Assembly: GCA_016715205.1 (NCBI GenBank)
Contig: JADKBC010000049.1
Location: 310,001-374,000, forward strand
Reading direction: 5' to 3'
Length of the DNA: 64,000 nucleotides
Origin: Holophaga sp.
GTDB lineage: Bacteria; Acidobacteriota; Holophagae; Holophagales; Holophagaceae
The notes below the pieces were generated by a model, which made no database searches, had not been told where the DNA came from, and worked only from the letters and a program-made list of their open reading frames with translations. How positions within the stretch are numbered: position 1 is the first letter of the stretch; each line of letters opens with the position of its first letter. This document shows, one piece after another, positions 52,492-60,733 of the stretch. Made by a program: the position numbers and the translations under genes.

Positions 52492-52696
52492 ATGCACAAC
52501 TTCACATCACCGCAGGAGAAAGCCGCATACAGCATCGCTGAATTCTGTGTGCTCGTGAGCTCCTCGGGCGTTCGCGCGTGTTCGAGGAAATCCGCGAAAG
52601 CGACTTCACATCGTGAAAGTCGGGCGCCGAACCTTGATTCCCCAGGAAGTTTCCGCATGGCTGGAGCGCCTATCGGCGAAACCTCAGGGCGTTTGA
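52492..52696 (+). pseudogene. Excisionase/MerR-like HTH gene, frameshifted
   Basis: The start MHNFTSPQEKAAYSIAEFCV and the end HIVKVGRRTLIPQEVSAWLERL are in different frames, and a middle piece RVFEEIRESDF lies in a third. Assembled, they give a roughly 65-residue HTH_17 protein of the helix-turn-helix excisionase type (YSIAEFC...EIRE...KVGRRTLIP..VSAWLE). Such proteins accompany integrases or replication genes on mobile elements. At least two frameshifts make it inactive as sequenced. Confidence 0.6.
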
Positions 52697-52719
52697 TAAA
52701 ACGATCGACGCGTTGAACC

Positions 52720-52739
52720 GGGGGGCCGCGAGGCCCCCC
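52720..52739 (+). terminator. GC hairpin after the HTH gene
   Basis: GGGGGGCC-gcga-GGCCCCCC forms a tight 8-bp hairpin 23 bp after the HTH gene and before the rep remnant. There is no T-run, so termination efficiency is doubtful. Confidence 0.5.
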
Positions 52740-52791
52740 TAGTGTTCACTCACGGGCGTTAATTTTCGCGCCCACCCCTTCGGGATCTCAG

Positions 52792-53990
52792 ATGACAAAA
52801 GGACCTCGCAGCAGTGACTTGAACGCCTCTCGAAAGACGGCCTCCGCTTTGGCTGAAAGCATTGCCACGCATCATGCGGATCGAATCTTCGATCCAGGTT
52901 CTCCAGCGGATCTTCACACGCTCGCATCCATGGGCCGTGCCCTTGGGTTGGAACGGGATGCACGAGCGGACTTAGAACGCGTCTGTCTCTGGCTTGATCG
53001 CGGTACGGCTCCAAGGTTCCAGGCACTTGGGCAAGCCCTCGCAATTCCAAGGCGTCGAGCCTCACTTACTACTGAGGAAATTGTTTATTGGCTCGGTCGA
53101 AAAGTCAGTCCTCATCCGGCTCGGTTCCTGGCGCTGGCAGAGTTGTGCAAACAATTGGAGGCCCACCACCTCATGAAAGAAGTCATCAAACTCCTAATGG
53201 CTGTGGCGAGCCGTGGGGGCGCGTGGTGCGGCTCTACACGTATCGGCGTGGGGATGGCTCTGAATACAGCCGCACGTATGGCCTGCATTCCTGCAAACCC
53301 GTTACTGTGCCAAATGTGGGGAAGAATGAAGGCGAACGCTCGCGCGGAAGAAATCGAAAAGGTATTTTACCTGGCGCAGGAGTGGGGATTTCGACCGGAG
53401 CACGTGCGATTCCTCACCCTCACCGTTCCGAATGGAGGGGATATTCCCACCCTTCGCGAGCAGTTGCACGAAGGATGGGCAAAACTTCAGCGCCGCCGCT
53501 GGTGGCCGAAGTGGGTGTTTGGATGGATTCCGGGGCAGGCCGAATCGCATTACCGGCAAAGACGGAAATTGGAACCTTCACATGCATGTGGTGCTGCTAC
53601 TTTTGGGGGCATCGCATCAGCTATGAGCGGATTTGGAACGAATGGGAAACCGCGGTTGGGGAAAGGTCTCAGGTGGACATCGGCCAATTGCACACTCAAA
53701 AGCTGGAGCGTGCCCGGCGAAAAGGTGGGCTCGCGGCTGCGGCGCGGTACGTCTCGAAATACGTTAGCAAAGCCGAGGTTGATAACTTGCAAAATGGTCC
53801 TGGCGGCCTTGCTCACCACGTGAGCGCTATGCGGAGGATGCGTGTCTTCTCCATGGGTGGCGGTGCCTCGGTTTTGCGGAGAATGGGTAGCATCCTTCTC
53901 CCGAACTGGGCCCGTCGCCTGGAGGGCATTCTGGAAGATGCCTATTTGCGTGATGGGATGCCTGCTTACCGACAGGGAGATCAATCCTGA
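52792..53990 (+). pseudogene. Rolling-circle replication initiator (Rep), multiply frameshifted
   Basis: Pieces in all three frames line up into one Rep protein. They are MTKGPRSSDLNASRK and GLERDARADLERVCLWLDRG (frame of 52792), VVRLYTYRRGDGSEYSRTYG (next frame, about 53220), ANARAEEIEKVFYLAQEWG with VRFLTLTVPN (about 53330-53430), GKDGNWNLHMHVVLLLLG (third frame, about 53560-53615) and ARYVSKYVSKAEV (about 53745-53785). FLTLTVPN, HMHVV and YVSKYVSK correspond to motif I, the HUH metal site and the catalytic Tyr motif of Rep_1/filamentous-phage-type initiators. At least four frame changes are needed, so it is dead unless the assembly is faulty. Confidence 0.7.
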
Positions 53991-54163
53991 ACAGGAGAGG
54001 TATTCGACGTTGCCCATCATGGGCCCAGCGCTGGACGCACATGAACGCGCGAAAGCTAAGGGCACTTGCCGAACCTCTGCTTCAGATGGGTGGAACCGTC
54101 GGCTAGCCTTGTGGGCCCAAACGTCGATGGAGGCGAATTGGAGAGGTTCCCGGGCGTTCCAAA

Positions 54164-54694
54164 GTGGTCACTGTGAAAGCCTTTGAGTCATGGATGAAGG
54201 CCCAGAAGGATGGGAAACCTGCTGTCAATCCCGTGCAGGGGATTCGGTTCCTGGTTGCAGATGGAAACTGGGCGATTGTGGAGGAACAGGAACCTGCCAA
54301 AGGCCAGAAACATTCGCGCACCTTCCGTGTTGTCTTACCAGGAAGACGTTTCGCATGGCGGGACGTGTCCAAATCGCTTCAGGTGCGCCTCGCGGAGGAT
54401 ACGAGTTCCTGGGGACTGCGACGAAAAGCAGCGTTCCTGGGCTGTGCCGGGGAGGCCATTAGCGATCTCACTCGCAGGGATGCCGCTGGCGTGATTCTTA
54501 ATGGGCTTGCCAAGGGTGAACTCGATGCACGGAAACAAGTGAAGGTGCTGAACCGCGCCCTGGATACCCTTCGTCGCGAGGTTGCCCCGGATCAAGAGAA
54601 GGTGGCAGGACTGGAAGGAATGCGGGACTTCCTCCAGTGGGGCATAGCCTTCAACACGCAATGTTTTTCCGAGCCCTTGAATTCTGGACACTGA
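54164..54694 (+). CDS. Hypothetical island protein
   Basis: A 176-residue protein from GTG 54164; ATG 54194 is an alternative. It reads SWMKAQKDGKPAVNPVQGIRFLVADGNWAIVEEQEPAKGQ, then a basic segment (RTFRVVLPGRRFAWRDVSKSL) and a helical C-terminus with KQVKVLNRALDTLRREVAPDQEK. No recognised domain and no membrane segment. It follows the rep remnant on the same strand, so it may be part of the same replication module. Confidence 0.5.
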   Translation: MVTVKAFESWMKAQKDGKPAVNPVQGIRFLVADGNWAIVEEQEPAKGQKHSRTFRVVLPGRRFAWRDVSKSLQVRLAEDTSSWGLRRKAAFLGCAGEAISDLTRRDAAGVILNGLAKGELDARKQVKVLNRALDTLRREVAPDQEKVAGLEGMRDFLQWGIAFNTQCFSEPLNSGH

Positions 54695-55185
54695 AGGGAT
54701 AAGAACAGCAATTCGAGCCATTCAATTTGAAAGGCTGTGAGGAAAGCTGCGAACGTAAATGAGCCTTGGTCCGACCAAAATCCAGTGCAAGCGGTGAAAT
54801 TGGCTGGCCCAAAATGCGTTCCTTCACTCGAAATGCCTACTATTCAAACGCACATGCAGGCGAAATCGTGGGCGCTGCGTTCACAAACCGAGTGCATGTG
54901 TGGAATGTCCGGGCAAGTGCGCACGTAAGCCGTTCGCAATGTGTTCACTTTGCGTGAACGAATCACCTGCGACGCCCGTTCAAGGATTACCCACCCACCC
55001 ACAATTTGCATGTTCTTGGAAGGTTCTCTTAACGTTCTCATAACGTTCTCTGTATGTTCTTTGCACGTTCTTGGCACGTTCTGTTTAAGGCAGTCTGCAT
55101 GTCAAGGTGACGATCCATTGAGGAAGCCTCATCGATGGCACATCGCAGGCGATAAGGTCGTGGTTGGGCTTCGAAATCTCGAATG
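54695..55185. other. Non-coding stretch between replication remnants and cassette array
   Basis: About 490 bp without a credible gene. It holds the inverted repeat GTTCAC-tttgc-GTGAAC at 54943-54959 and the phased GTTCT array at 55012-55082. Several other GTTC words (54879, 54932, 54978) occur nearby. Confidence 0.55.
55012..55082 (+). repeat. Seven GTTCT boxes phased at 11 bp (iteron-like)
   Basis: GTTCT occurs at 55012, 55023, 55034, 55045, 55056, 55067 and 55078, exactly 11 bp apart each time. The 6-bp spacers vary, though AAC or CAC often precedes the box. One box per helical turn puts all on one DNA face, as in iterons or operator arrays. Confidence 0.85.
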
Positions 55186-55260
55186 AGAGAAGAGAAATCC
55201 AAACGGTTGTTGAGGACATTGCCTCGAAGAGGCAGCGTCCGGGTTGAGCGAAGGTTAGCA
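55186..55260 (-). repeat. attC half-site (13th, array end)
   Basis: Only the R''-proximal half is present (R'' box TGCTAAC, 55260-55254). Similarity to the complete sites stops abruptly at about 55186, so the array edge is a break point. The gene upstream uses the TAA in this box as stop. Confidence 0.65.
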
Positions 55261-55707
55261 GGCGGCGAAAAACATGGTGTCTTTGTCAGGAGTGGTTGTT
55301 TCACCGCATTGAGTTACCAATTGAATGGAGGTGATGGTCCACTTACGGTCGTGCTGATGAGCATGAATAAGAAGGTCACCTTCACACCTTGTGCCAGCAA
55401 GATGAATGGAAATGCCTTCCGGAATGGGGAATGCGTTGGCTGTGGTGAAGCCTTTGTGTATTGCAAGAGTTGAAACAGGGGCTCCTAGCTTTTCCTTAAT
55501 TTGAGGATGCTCAAGTATCGACGGGATAACCAATGGAAACACATGCCAAATACGAACACGGCCAGTCGCAAATGTGTAGATGTCATAGCCAATTATTGAT
55601 GCGGTAAGGAGGGCTACAAGAACGGATGTTCCAATGAGTAAGACGGTGCGATTGAAAAATCGGGCAGGCTTCGCTATTCCATTTTGCGAACCTTGGTTGG
55701 ACAGCAA
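55255..55707 (-). CDS. Cassette gene: small membrane-anchored protein
   Basis: A 150-residue product from TTG 55707, 3 bp after the R' box of the preceding attC. A membrane helix (VLLIGTSVLVALLTASIIGY, about 24-43) leads to a beta-rich outer domain containing WHVFPLVIPSILEHPQIKEKL, ISIHLAGTRCEGDLLIHA and WTITSIQLVTQCGE. It ends FFAAC with the stop codon inside the next attC. The sequence resembles cytochrome-oxidase-complex (Coa1-like) small proteins in shape, but family is not assured. Confidence 0.6.
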   Translation of the reverse strand: MLSNQGSQNGIAKPARFFNRTVLLIGTSVLVALLTASIIGYDIYTFATGRVRIWHVFPLVIPSILEHPQIKEKLGAPVSTLAIHKGFTTANAFPIPEGISIHLAGTRCEGDLLIHAHQHDRKWTITSIQLVTQCGETTTPDKDTMFFAAC

Positions 55708-55710
55708 GAT

Positions 55711-55835
55711 GCCTAACGATGGAAGCTAACCAGCGCTGCCGAAGCTGCGCGGAAGGATGGAGAAGAGGAATCAAACGGTTGTCACGGACGATGACTCGAA
55801 GAGGCCACGCGTCCGCGTTGAGCGGAAGGTTAGGC
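55711..55835 (-). repeat. attC site (12th)
   Basis: 125 bp, from GCCTAAC (minus, 55835-55829) to GTTAGGC (55717-55711), with GCTCAACGCGGACGC as L'' region and AGCGCTGGTTAGC on the other side. Long class. Confidence 0.85.
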
Positions 55836-55962
55836 GTGTCTGCGAGATTCTTCCAACTTGACTGCAAAAGGTATGGCGATGAGCGGTGTAGCAACGACAA
55901 TCAAATCAAAATAATTAATGCCACATCCAGGAGTCTTCATGAAATAGCAGAAAAAGCCGGAA
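55836..55962. other. Gene-less cassette remnant
   Basis: About 127 bp between a complete attC and a half-site. I see no open frame of note; it appears to be the stump of a cassette lost with half of its attC. Confidence 0.5.
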
Positions 55963-56014
55963 GGGAGCCGAATCGCAGAGGTTGCGTCCGGGTTGAGCGT
56001 GCGGGAGGTTAGGG
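55963..56014 (-). repeat. attC half-site (11th)
   Basis: The R'' half only: CCCTAAC at 56014-56008, then GCTCAACCCGGACGCAACCT, which matches the short-class sites at 58.5 and 60.6 kb. The L'-R' half is missing. Confidence 0.65.
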
Positions 56015-56036
56015 CTGAGTCGGCGTATAAGATGCC

Positions 56037-56696
56037 TCAATTTTTGGCCATCAATGAACCGCAGTCTTTTTCGACAACTTGTTCTAGCCGTTTTTGTCGG
56101 TTTGCTTTTGTGCAACCAAGGCAATTAATGAGTTCGAAAGATCGACCAAGGTTGCTGGCACCCTGGCTGTCGGCTCCATGTAGTGCCAAAGTAGCCATCT
56201 GAGTAATTGAAATAGTATGAAATTCCGTCACAACCAATATGTGTTGAATCATCACTGCGTACTTTGTGCTCTTTAATGCTTTTGACCAAGCAGTAAGAAC
56301 CAATTTTGCAAGGCGAGTTGGAATTTTACGAGAGGCAGTCGTAAGTTTTGCATCGTGTTGATGATTCGAAGTCTTTGCAATTCGCCTGGCATTTGCCGGA
56401 GGAGGCGGTGGTGGTGGAGCCATGAAAGAAGCTGGAGCCTTTGAGTATTGGACTTCGTATGTAGGCTTGGTGAAATCGGTCGACGTGTTCAGAAGTGAAA
56501 CAGCGTATTCTCCGTCGAATGCGGGGCAAGCGATCATCCAGCAAATCACATTTGATTTTGGAATAAGAACATCCACGCCGAGAGTGAGGTGCGGGTGCCA
56601 TCGGTTAGGTGGAATAGGTTCAAGATGGTTTGGCCCTGCCTCACTAAAGAGGGGAAGTGCGCACGAAAGACATAGCACTAAAATTACTTTCAGCAT
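56037..56696 (-). pseudogene. Cassette gene: secreted protein, frameshifted in its second half
   Basis: The start is sound: a signal peptide (MLKVILVLCLSCALPLFSEA), 9 bp after an attC R' box, then PPNRWHPHLTLGVDVLIPK, FDGEYAVSLLNTSTDFTKPTYEVQY and a run of seven prolines. From about 56270 another frame reads more like protein (STHIGCDGISYYFNYSDGYF), and a third continues TLVDLSNSLIALVAQKQT, so one or two frameshifts have occurred. The frame as given stays open to 56037 by chance. Unknown family of the periplasm or cell surface. Confidence 0.5.
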
Positions 56697-56705
56697 GAGT
56701 TGCAG

Positions 56706-56802
56706 CCCTAACGATTGGAGCTAACCGGCGCTGCCGACGCCGTGGCGGTGGTTCGGACGATGACTCGAAGAGGCAGCGTCCGCGTTGAGCGGAAGGTTAG
56801 GT
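56706..56802 (-). repeat. attC site (10th)
   Basis: 97 bp; R'' ACCTAAC (56802-56796), GCTCAACGCGGACGC, centre with TCGAGTCATCG, L' GCCGGTTAGC, R' GTTAGGG (56712-56706). Short class. Confidence 0.85.
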
Positions 56803-56816
56803 TGCGCGGAACCCAT

Positions 56817-57506
56817 TTATTCAACGGGGGCACCTTCACCGAATGCCTCAGGAGCTTCGCCAATCAGTTTGAATTTTTCATCTGTATATGTGCGATAGCC
56901 TTTGACTCGATTCCACAGCCAGACGTGTTTATCAGCCCCTTCGCAGACCGCGTAATGGAATGAAACGAAGTTGGTTGGGCTGTACTTGTGAAGCACCCAT
57001 TTGGTAAATTTGACCTTCGAGGTACATGTCGGACAGATTGGTTTGTCTGGCGTTTTCATTTCCCTCCTCATAGCTGCAGCTACCTTTGCCTTCGCCTCAA
57101 GGGAAAATTGTTGCCCATTCAAGTCACACCAAAGCGCCTCTAGGATATTGCCTGACATATCATCTGGTGGCTGATGCCCTTCGATTCGAACCACTTGGCT
57201 AAACGCGAACCGGCCCAAAGTCCCCAAGAATTCCTTAACCCCGTTCCCAATCCGTGGTGGGTTAGACCTATCAATTCGCCTTCGTCTTTACATTTCTTGA
57301 TTTGATACAAAGTGTCCTTTGAAAGGGATTTTTTCAGAGTGATAACGGCGTCTTTGATATCCGCAAAGTACGTATTCTGGCTTTGTTTCAGTCTTCGCCT
57401 GAGTTGACGGTGATTGCGTTTCAGGCTTTGCCTGGCCATTGCATATCCAATTTGCTCCTATTAGGAAGCAAAGCACGATAGAGGAAACTGAGATTCGCAT
57501 TTTCAT
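56817..57506 (-). pseudogene. Cassette gene: DUF6794-like secreted protein, frameshifted
   Basis: Three overlapping frames join into one protein. The first holds a signal peptide (MKMRISVSSIVLCFLIGANWIC). The second has TYFADIKDAVITLKKSLSKD and HHGLGTGLRNSWGLW, the DUF6794-type core. The third has PPDDMSGNILEALWCDLNGQ, then a Cys pair CPTCTSKVKFTKWVL and FHYAVCEGADKHVWLW. Two frameshifts, near 57380 and 57175, separate them. Intact, it would be a roughly 230-residue secreted protein of unknown function; as sequenced it is broken. Confidence 0.6.
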
Positions 57507-57531
57507 GGATTTCCAGAGTAGCTACGAAGCA

Positions 57532-57655
57532 ACCTAACGAGGGAAGCTAACCGGCGCTGCCGAAGCGGCGCGGAAAGATGGAGAAGAGAAATCCAAACGG
57601 TTGTCGCGGACGATGACTCGTAGAGGCAGCGTCCGCGTTGGCTGGAAGGTTAGGC
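57532..57655 (-). repeat. attC site (9th)
   Basis: 124 bp; R'' GCCTAAC (57655-57649), a departure GCCAACGCGGACGC in L'', centre with TCTCTTCTCC, L' GCCGGTTAGC, R' GTTAGGT (57538-57532). Long class. Confidence 0.85.
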
Positions 57656-57681
57656 GCACAGGAAATCCTGTTTGTGCTGAT

Positions 57682-58092
57682 TTACGAATTCTGAAAAAGA
57701 GCAGCCCAAACTGAATTATCTCCAGAGACGTAGTCACTAAGTTTGAAAAATTGGTGGCCTTCTGGGAGCGTATTCATAAATAGAATTCGCTGATTTTCGA
57801 ATCGTTCTGGATTTTCGAAATCGAAAAAACTGACGGCTTTATCGATGCAGGTTGCCGCGTCATTGGCGCCAATTGCGCGATATGCGTCTGAGAATGCCAA
57901 ATATTCAGGATGGCCCGGCCAATCCATTTCGAAAAAATACTGGAATCCACCGTTGTCGATTACGCCTTGTGCGGAATAAACAAGGAGAAGAATTTGAACA
58001 GTCATCGGCAAATCTGAAAACTTGCCGTCTGCCCTATCGAGGCGTTGGACAGATGCTTCGAACGCAGATTTTAATGGCAACAGGTGCGACAT
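57682..58092 (-). CDS. Cassette gene: DUF4375/DMP19-like protein
   Basis: A 136-residue protein from ATG 58092, 6 bp after an attC R' box. The family core is clear: LLLVYSAQGVIDNGGFQYFFEMD, then YLAFSDAYRAIGANDAATCIDKAV, matching the VxNGGFxQFF signature of DUF4375 (DMP19). No leader, so cytoplasmic. Family members are small proteins with a proposed phosphatase-regulatory or immunity-like role in some hosts; none is certain here. The product ends 26 bp before the next attC. Confidence 0.75.
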   Translation of the reverse strand: MSHLLPLKSAFEASVQRLDRADGKFSDLPMTVQILLLVYSAQGVIDNGGFQYFFEMDWPGHPEYLAFSDAYRAIGANDAATCIDKAVSFFDFENPERFENQRILFMNTLPEGHQFFKLSDYVSGDNSVWAALFQNS

Positions 58093-58098
58093 AGATGC

Positions 58099-58222
58099 GC
58101 CTAACGACCCGAGCTAACCGGCGCAGCCGATAGCAGGATGATTGTGAGAGAGAAGGAATCAAGAAGCATGAAAGTGAAACCAACTGGTTGAGGCTGCGTC
58201 AAGGTTGAGCGATTGGTTAGGC
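58099..58222 (-). repeat. attC site (8th)
   Basis: 124 bp; R'' GCCTAAC (58222-58216), GCTCAACCTTGACGC, L' GCCGGTTAGCTC, R' GTTAGGC (58105-58099). Nearly identical in centre to the site at 59.5 kb. Confidence 0.88.
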
Positions 58223-58471
58223 CCGCCGCCGAGATGTTGGTTTTGGGCGATTGTTGTCTGCCTTAAGCAGCTGCTTGGCTGTATTTTCGCTTGGTAAAGG
58301 ACGTTCTGTATCTATGGTATGCCAACCACCACAGTTCGGATCCGGACAACCGCAGACCGTGAGTTCGGTATGGAATTCGGTCGTACCTTGACGCTTCTGG
58401 AGTGAGTTCGTCTTTTCCTGACTTCGTTTCAGGTCGGCGATTTCACCAGGTGTAAGAAATTTTCCGGGCAT
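58217..58471 (-). CDS. Cassette gene: small Cys-rich protein
   Basis: An 84-residue protein from ATG 58471, 10 bp after an attC R' box. It is hydrophilic (MPGKFLTPGEIADLKRSQEK) with the knuckle CGCPDPNCGGWH and a basic tail RPKPTSRRRA. Cys-x-Cys-x4-Cys plus His may bind zinc. Its stop codon is the TAA of the next attC R'' box. Cytoplasmic and possibly nucleic-acid-binding, but unassigned. Confidence 0.65.
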   Translation of the reverse strand: MPGKFLTPGEIADLKRSQEKTNSLQKRQGTTEFHTELTVCGCPDPNCGGWHTIDTERPLPSENTAKQLLKADNNRPKPTSRRRA

Positions 58472-58481
58472 AGTTTCAAGG

Positions 58482-58577
58482 GCCTAACGATTGGAGCTAA
58501 CCGGCGCAACCTGAGCGGCGCGGTGGTTGATGGAACCGAATCGCAGAGGTTGCGTCCGGGTTGAGCGGGGGTTAGGC
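58482..58577 (-). repeat. attC site (7th)
   Basis: 96 bp; R'' GCCTAAC (58577-58571), GCTCAACCCGGACGC, L' GCCGGTTAGCTCC, R' GTTAGGC (58488-58482). Short class. Confidence 0.88.
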
Positions 58578-58710
58578 CGGCTTGGAGGAGACTTTACCTA
58601 GGCGATGCAAGCGCCATAAGACAAGTGACACCATAACGGCAACATTGAACAAAATGACTGCGAATGGGATCAAGAAAAATCGTAATATTTCATATAACTT
58701 AGCGAATATT

Positions 58711-59492
58711 TCAGACCCAGGAAATTATGCCCATTTGCGTGTTTGAAATAGCCTTATAAACCACCGGTGGAACGATAGATATAATGAATACAAGAATGGA
58801 CATGACAAAAACATACCCAATTTTGAATAGCCAAGATTTGATCTTTTACTGTGCTGGTAAGAATGGCGAGAGCAAAAATTGATAAGGCATAATAAATTGT
58901 CCCCAATGAAGTAATAACCCAAAAGTAAAATCTTGATGGGCATTACCTTTAATTTTCGAAAACTCAAGGAACAAAGCAAAAATGCCAAACAAGAGAAATG
59001 GAGAAGCAAAATACTTCCCCAAAACACTCTAATCTTTAGATTCTTTTTACTTGGATTAGTAGATAATGATTCATCCTGAGTAAGTTTAATAATGCGCGAA
59101 TACTGAATGCATCCAATAACACCTTGATAAAAAAAGTAAATGAAAATTGCACCTGTAATAAGCCCCGCTGAAGCATACAAAGGATCAATGAAGAAAAAGT
59201 AGATTTTCGCATAAACAAAATAGCAAAGAAGAGCAAGGGCGGAAACACGACTCTTTCGATAAACCCCATACGAAAGCCCTGCGATTAGTGCGACGTCGAC
59301 GAGGCTAGCCCATGTCATTTTGAAAAAAGGGGTGATAAGAACTGAAATGAGGACGAAAACAAGAGTCATCCCGGCGGAAATCGCACCCGCAATTGCAGCA
59401 GTTTTGATTTTCTTGAGCGCAGCCTCGAGTGAGCTTGTCGCAACTCCCTCCGATGGCGCGGATGAAAGGGATGAACTTAGGGCATCACTCAT
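58711..59492 (-). pseudogene. Cassette gene: multi-helix membrane protein, frameshift and stop
   Basis: From ATG 59492 the first 150 residues are credible: a Ser-rich head, then helices AAIAGAISAGMTLVFVLISV, ALLCYFVYAKIYFFFIDPLY and LITGAIFIYFFYQGVIGC. Near 59020 the better frame changes; in it the sequence ASPFLLFGIFALFLEFSKI and, after an in-frame TAA, FKIGYVFVMSILVFIISIVP continues to a stop at 58711. The initial frame stays open to 58725 but turns into Cys/Ser-rich non-membrane text. Probably a decayed four-to-six-helix membrane protein. Confidence 0.5.
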
Positions 59493-59514
59493 GTTGGTTC
59501 CCCGATCACTAACG

Positions 59515-59636
59515 GCCTAACGACCCGAGCTAACCGGCGCAGCCGATAGCGGGATGATTGTGGGAGAGAAGAAATCAAAGCATGAGGGTGAAGCCAACGG
59601 GTTGAGGCTGCGTCAAGGTTGAGCAAATGGTTAGGC
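59515..59636 (-). repeat. attC site (6th)
   Basis: 122 bp; R'' GCCTAAC (59636-59630), GCTCAACCTTGACGC, L' GCCGGTTAGCTC, R' GTTAGGC (59521-59515). Long class. Confidence 0.88.
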
Positions 59637-60041
59637 GCATGGCAGATCGGCCATTTTGCAGTATTTGATGAATTTTTTGGGTGAGCAATAATGTCTACAA
59701 TCAAAGCAAATCACCTCGCCTTGTTTTAATAAAATTGAAATACCGCGACCAGATATATCGGCGTATGTTTTTATTATTTCAATATCTTCGGCATGAATTG
59801 ATGTGCCAGTATTCCCTTTCATTTGGGTTATGCCGTGCTGATTGATTAAAATCAGGTCATGCTCGCGTTGCAATAAACCATGAACTCCAAAGAATGAAAG
59901 CACACCACCAATAACAACAAGAAGGCCCATCAAAAAATGGAATTCACCAACGGATGTCATGATTGCAATAGGTCCGCCCATAAAAAAGAAACCCGCCAGA
60001 ACAGCGACAACGAAATGCGAGGCCTTGTGTTTGATCTCCAT
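59631..60041 (-). CDS. Cassette gene: two-helix membrane protein
   Basis: A 136-residue protein from ATG 60041, 5 bp after an attC R' box. Two close membrane helices (FVVAVLAGFFFMGGPIAIMT and FLMGLLVVIGGVLSFFGVHG) are followed by a soluble domain with LILINQHGITQMKGNTG and IEIIKTYADISGRGISILLK, resembling a PH-like beta fold, then CFDCRHYCSP and KYCKMADLPC. Five cysteines in the last 30 residues suggest metal or disulfide. The stop is the TAA of the next R'' box. Unknown family. Confidence 0.65.
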   Translation of the reverse strand: MEIKHKASHFVVAVLAGFFFMGGPIAIMTSVGEFHFLMGLLVVIGGVLSFFGVHGLLQREHDLILINQHGITQMKGNTGTSIHAEDIEIIKTYADISGRGISILLKQGEVICFDCRHYCSPKKFIKYCKMADLPCA

Positions 60042-60046
60042 GGGGC

Positions 60047-60145
60047 GCCTAACGACTGGAGTTAACCGGCGCTACCGATAGCAGCGCGTTGCGGTGGTGG
60101 AAGGGACCGGAAGAGGTAGCGTCCGGGTTGAACGGATGGTTAGGC
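60047..60145 (-). repeat. attC site (5th)
   Basis: 99 bp; R'' GCCTAAC (60145-60139), GTTCAACCCGGACGC, L' GCCGGTTAACTCC, R' GTTAGGC (60053-60047). Short class with compensating changes (GTTCAAC against GTTAAC), evidence that the stem is kept. Confidence 0.88.
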
Positions 60146-60246
60146 GAAAAATAGCTGTTATAATTGTTTGTCGAGTAACTTGAAATCAAATAATTCAAGT
60201 TCTTCAATTAAGGTCGCTCCAGTGTTCTCCTGTGAATCCTTCCGGT

Positions 60247-60579
60247 TTAACCAAAAGAACATTTGTTTCTATAAGATTCTCTGATCCGCGCAAACGCATT
60301 AGTGCACGGTATTGGAAGTGTTTTTTTTAATTTGCTTTCAACCGTAAGAAGTAGACCGAATTCTTCTTTTGTGAATTCAAATTTAACAACGGATTCAACA
60401 TTTTCAAAGCTATTGACTATTTTTGGATCACTCAAAATGGTGCCAGAATTTTTAAACTGCAATGATAGCGTTTCACCGGGTTTAATGATGAATTTTGATT
60501 GAACCATCGATTTTGATACAACGGGTGTTTGATTCTCTTTGGCGTGCGATGGTTGGGGTATTAATATTAATGAAGCCAA
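60247..60579 (-). CDS. Cassette gene: small secreted beta-rich protein, damaged start
   Basis: The frame from TTG 60579 gives 110 residues: SLILIPQPSHAKENQ looks like the end of a signal peptide, followed by beta-strands (SKFIIKPGETLSLQFKNSGT; FEFTKEEFGLLLTVESKLK). A better leader begins at ATG 60595 (MLTIVFG) but in another frame, so a one-base shift near 60580 may have disrupted the start. The gene ends 100 bp before the next attC. Unknown function, probably periplasmic. Confidence 0.5.
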   Translation of the reverse strand: MASLILIPQPSHAKENQTPVVSKSMVQSKFIIKPGETLSLQFKNSGTILSDPKIVNSFENVESVVKFEFTKEEFGLLLTVESKLKKTLPIPCTNAFARIRESYRNKCSFG

Positions 60580-60633
60580 ACACTATTGTTAGCATAAAAA
60601 TTCCCTTTGAAAGGTGCAGGGGATACGTGTGAC

Positions 60634-60730
60634 GCCTAACGATTGGAGCTAACCGGCGCAACCGTAGCGGCGCGGTGGTTGATGGAGCCGAATCGCGGAG
60701 GTTGCGTCCGGGTTGCGCGGAGGGTTAGGC
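60634..60730 (-). repeat. attC site (4th)
   Basis: 97 bp; R'' GCCTAAC (60730-60724), with CGCAACCCGGACGC, L' GCCGGTTAGCTCC, R' GTTAGGC (60640-60634). Short class. Confidence 0.88.
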
Positions 60731-60733
60731 CAA

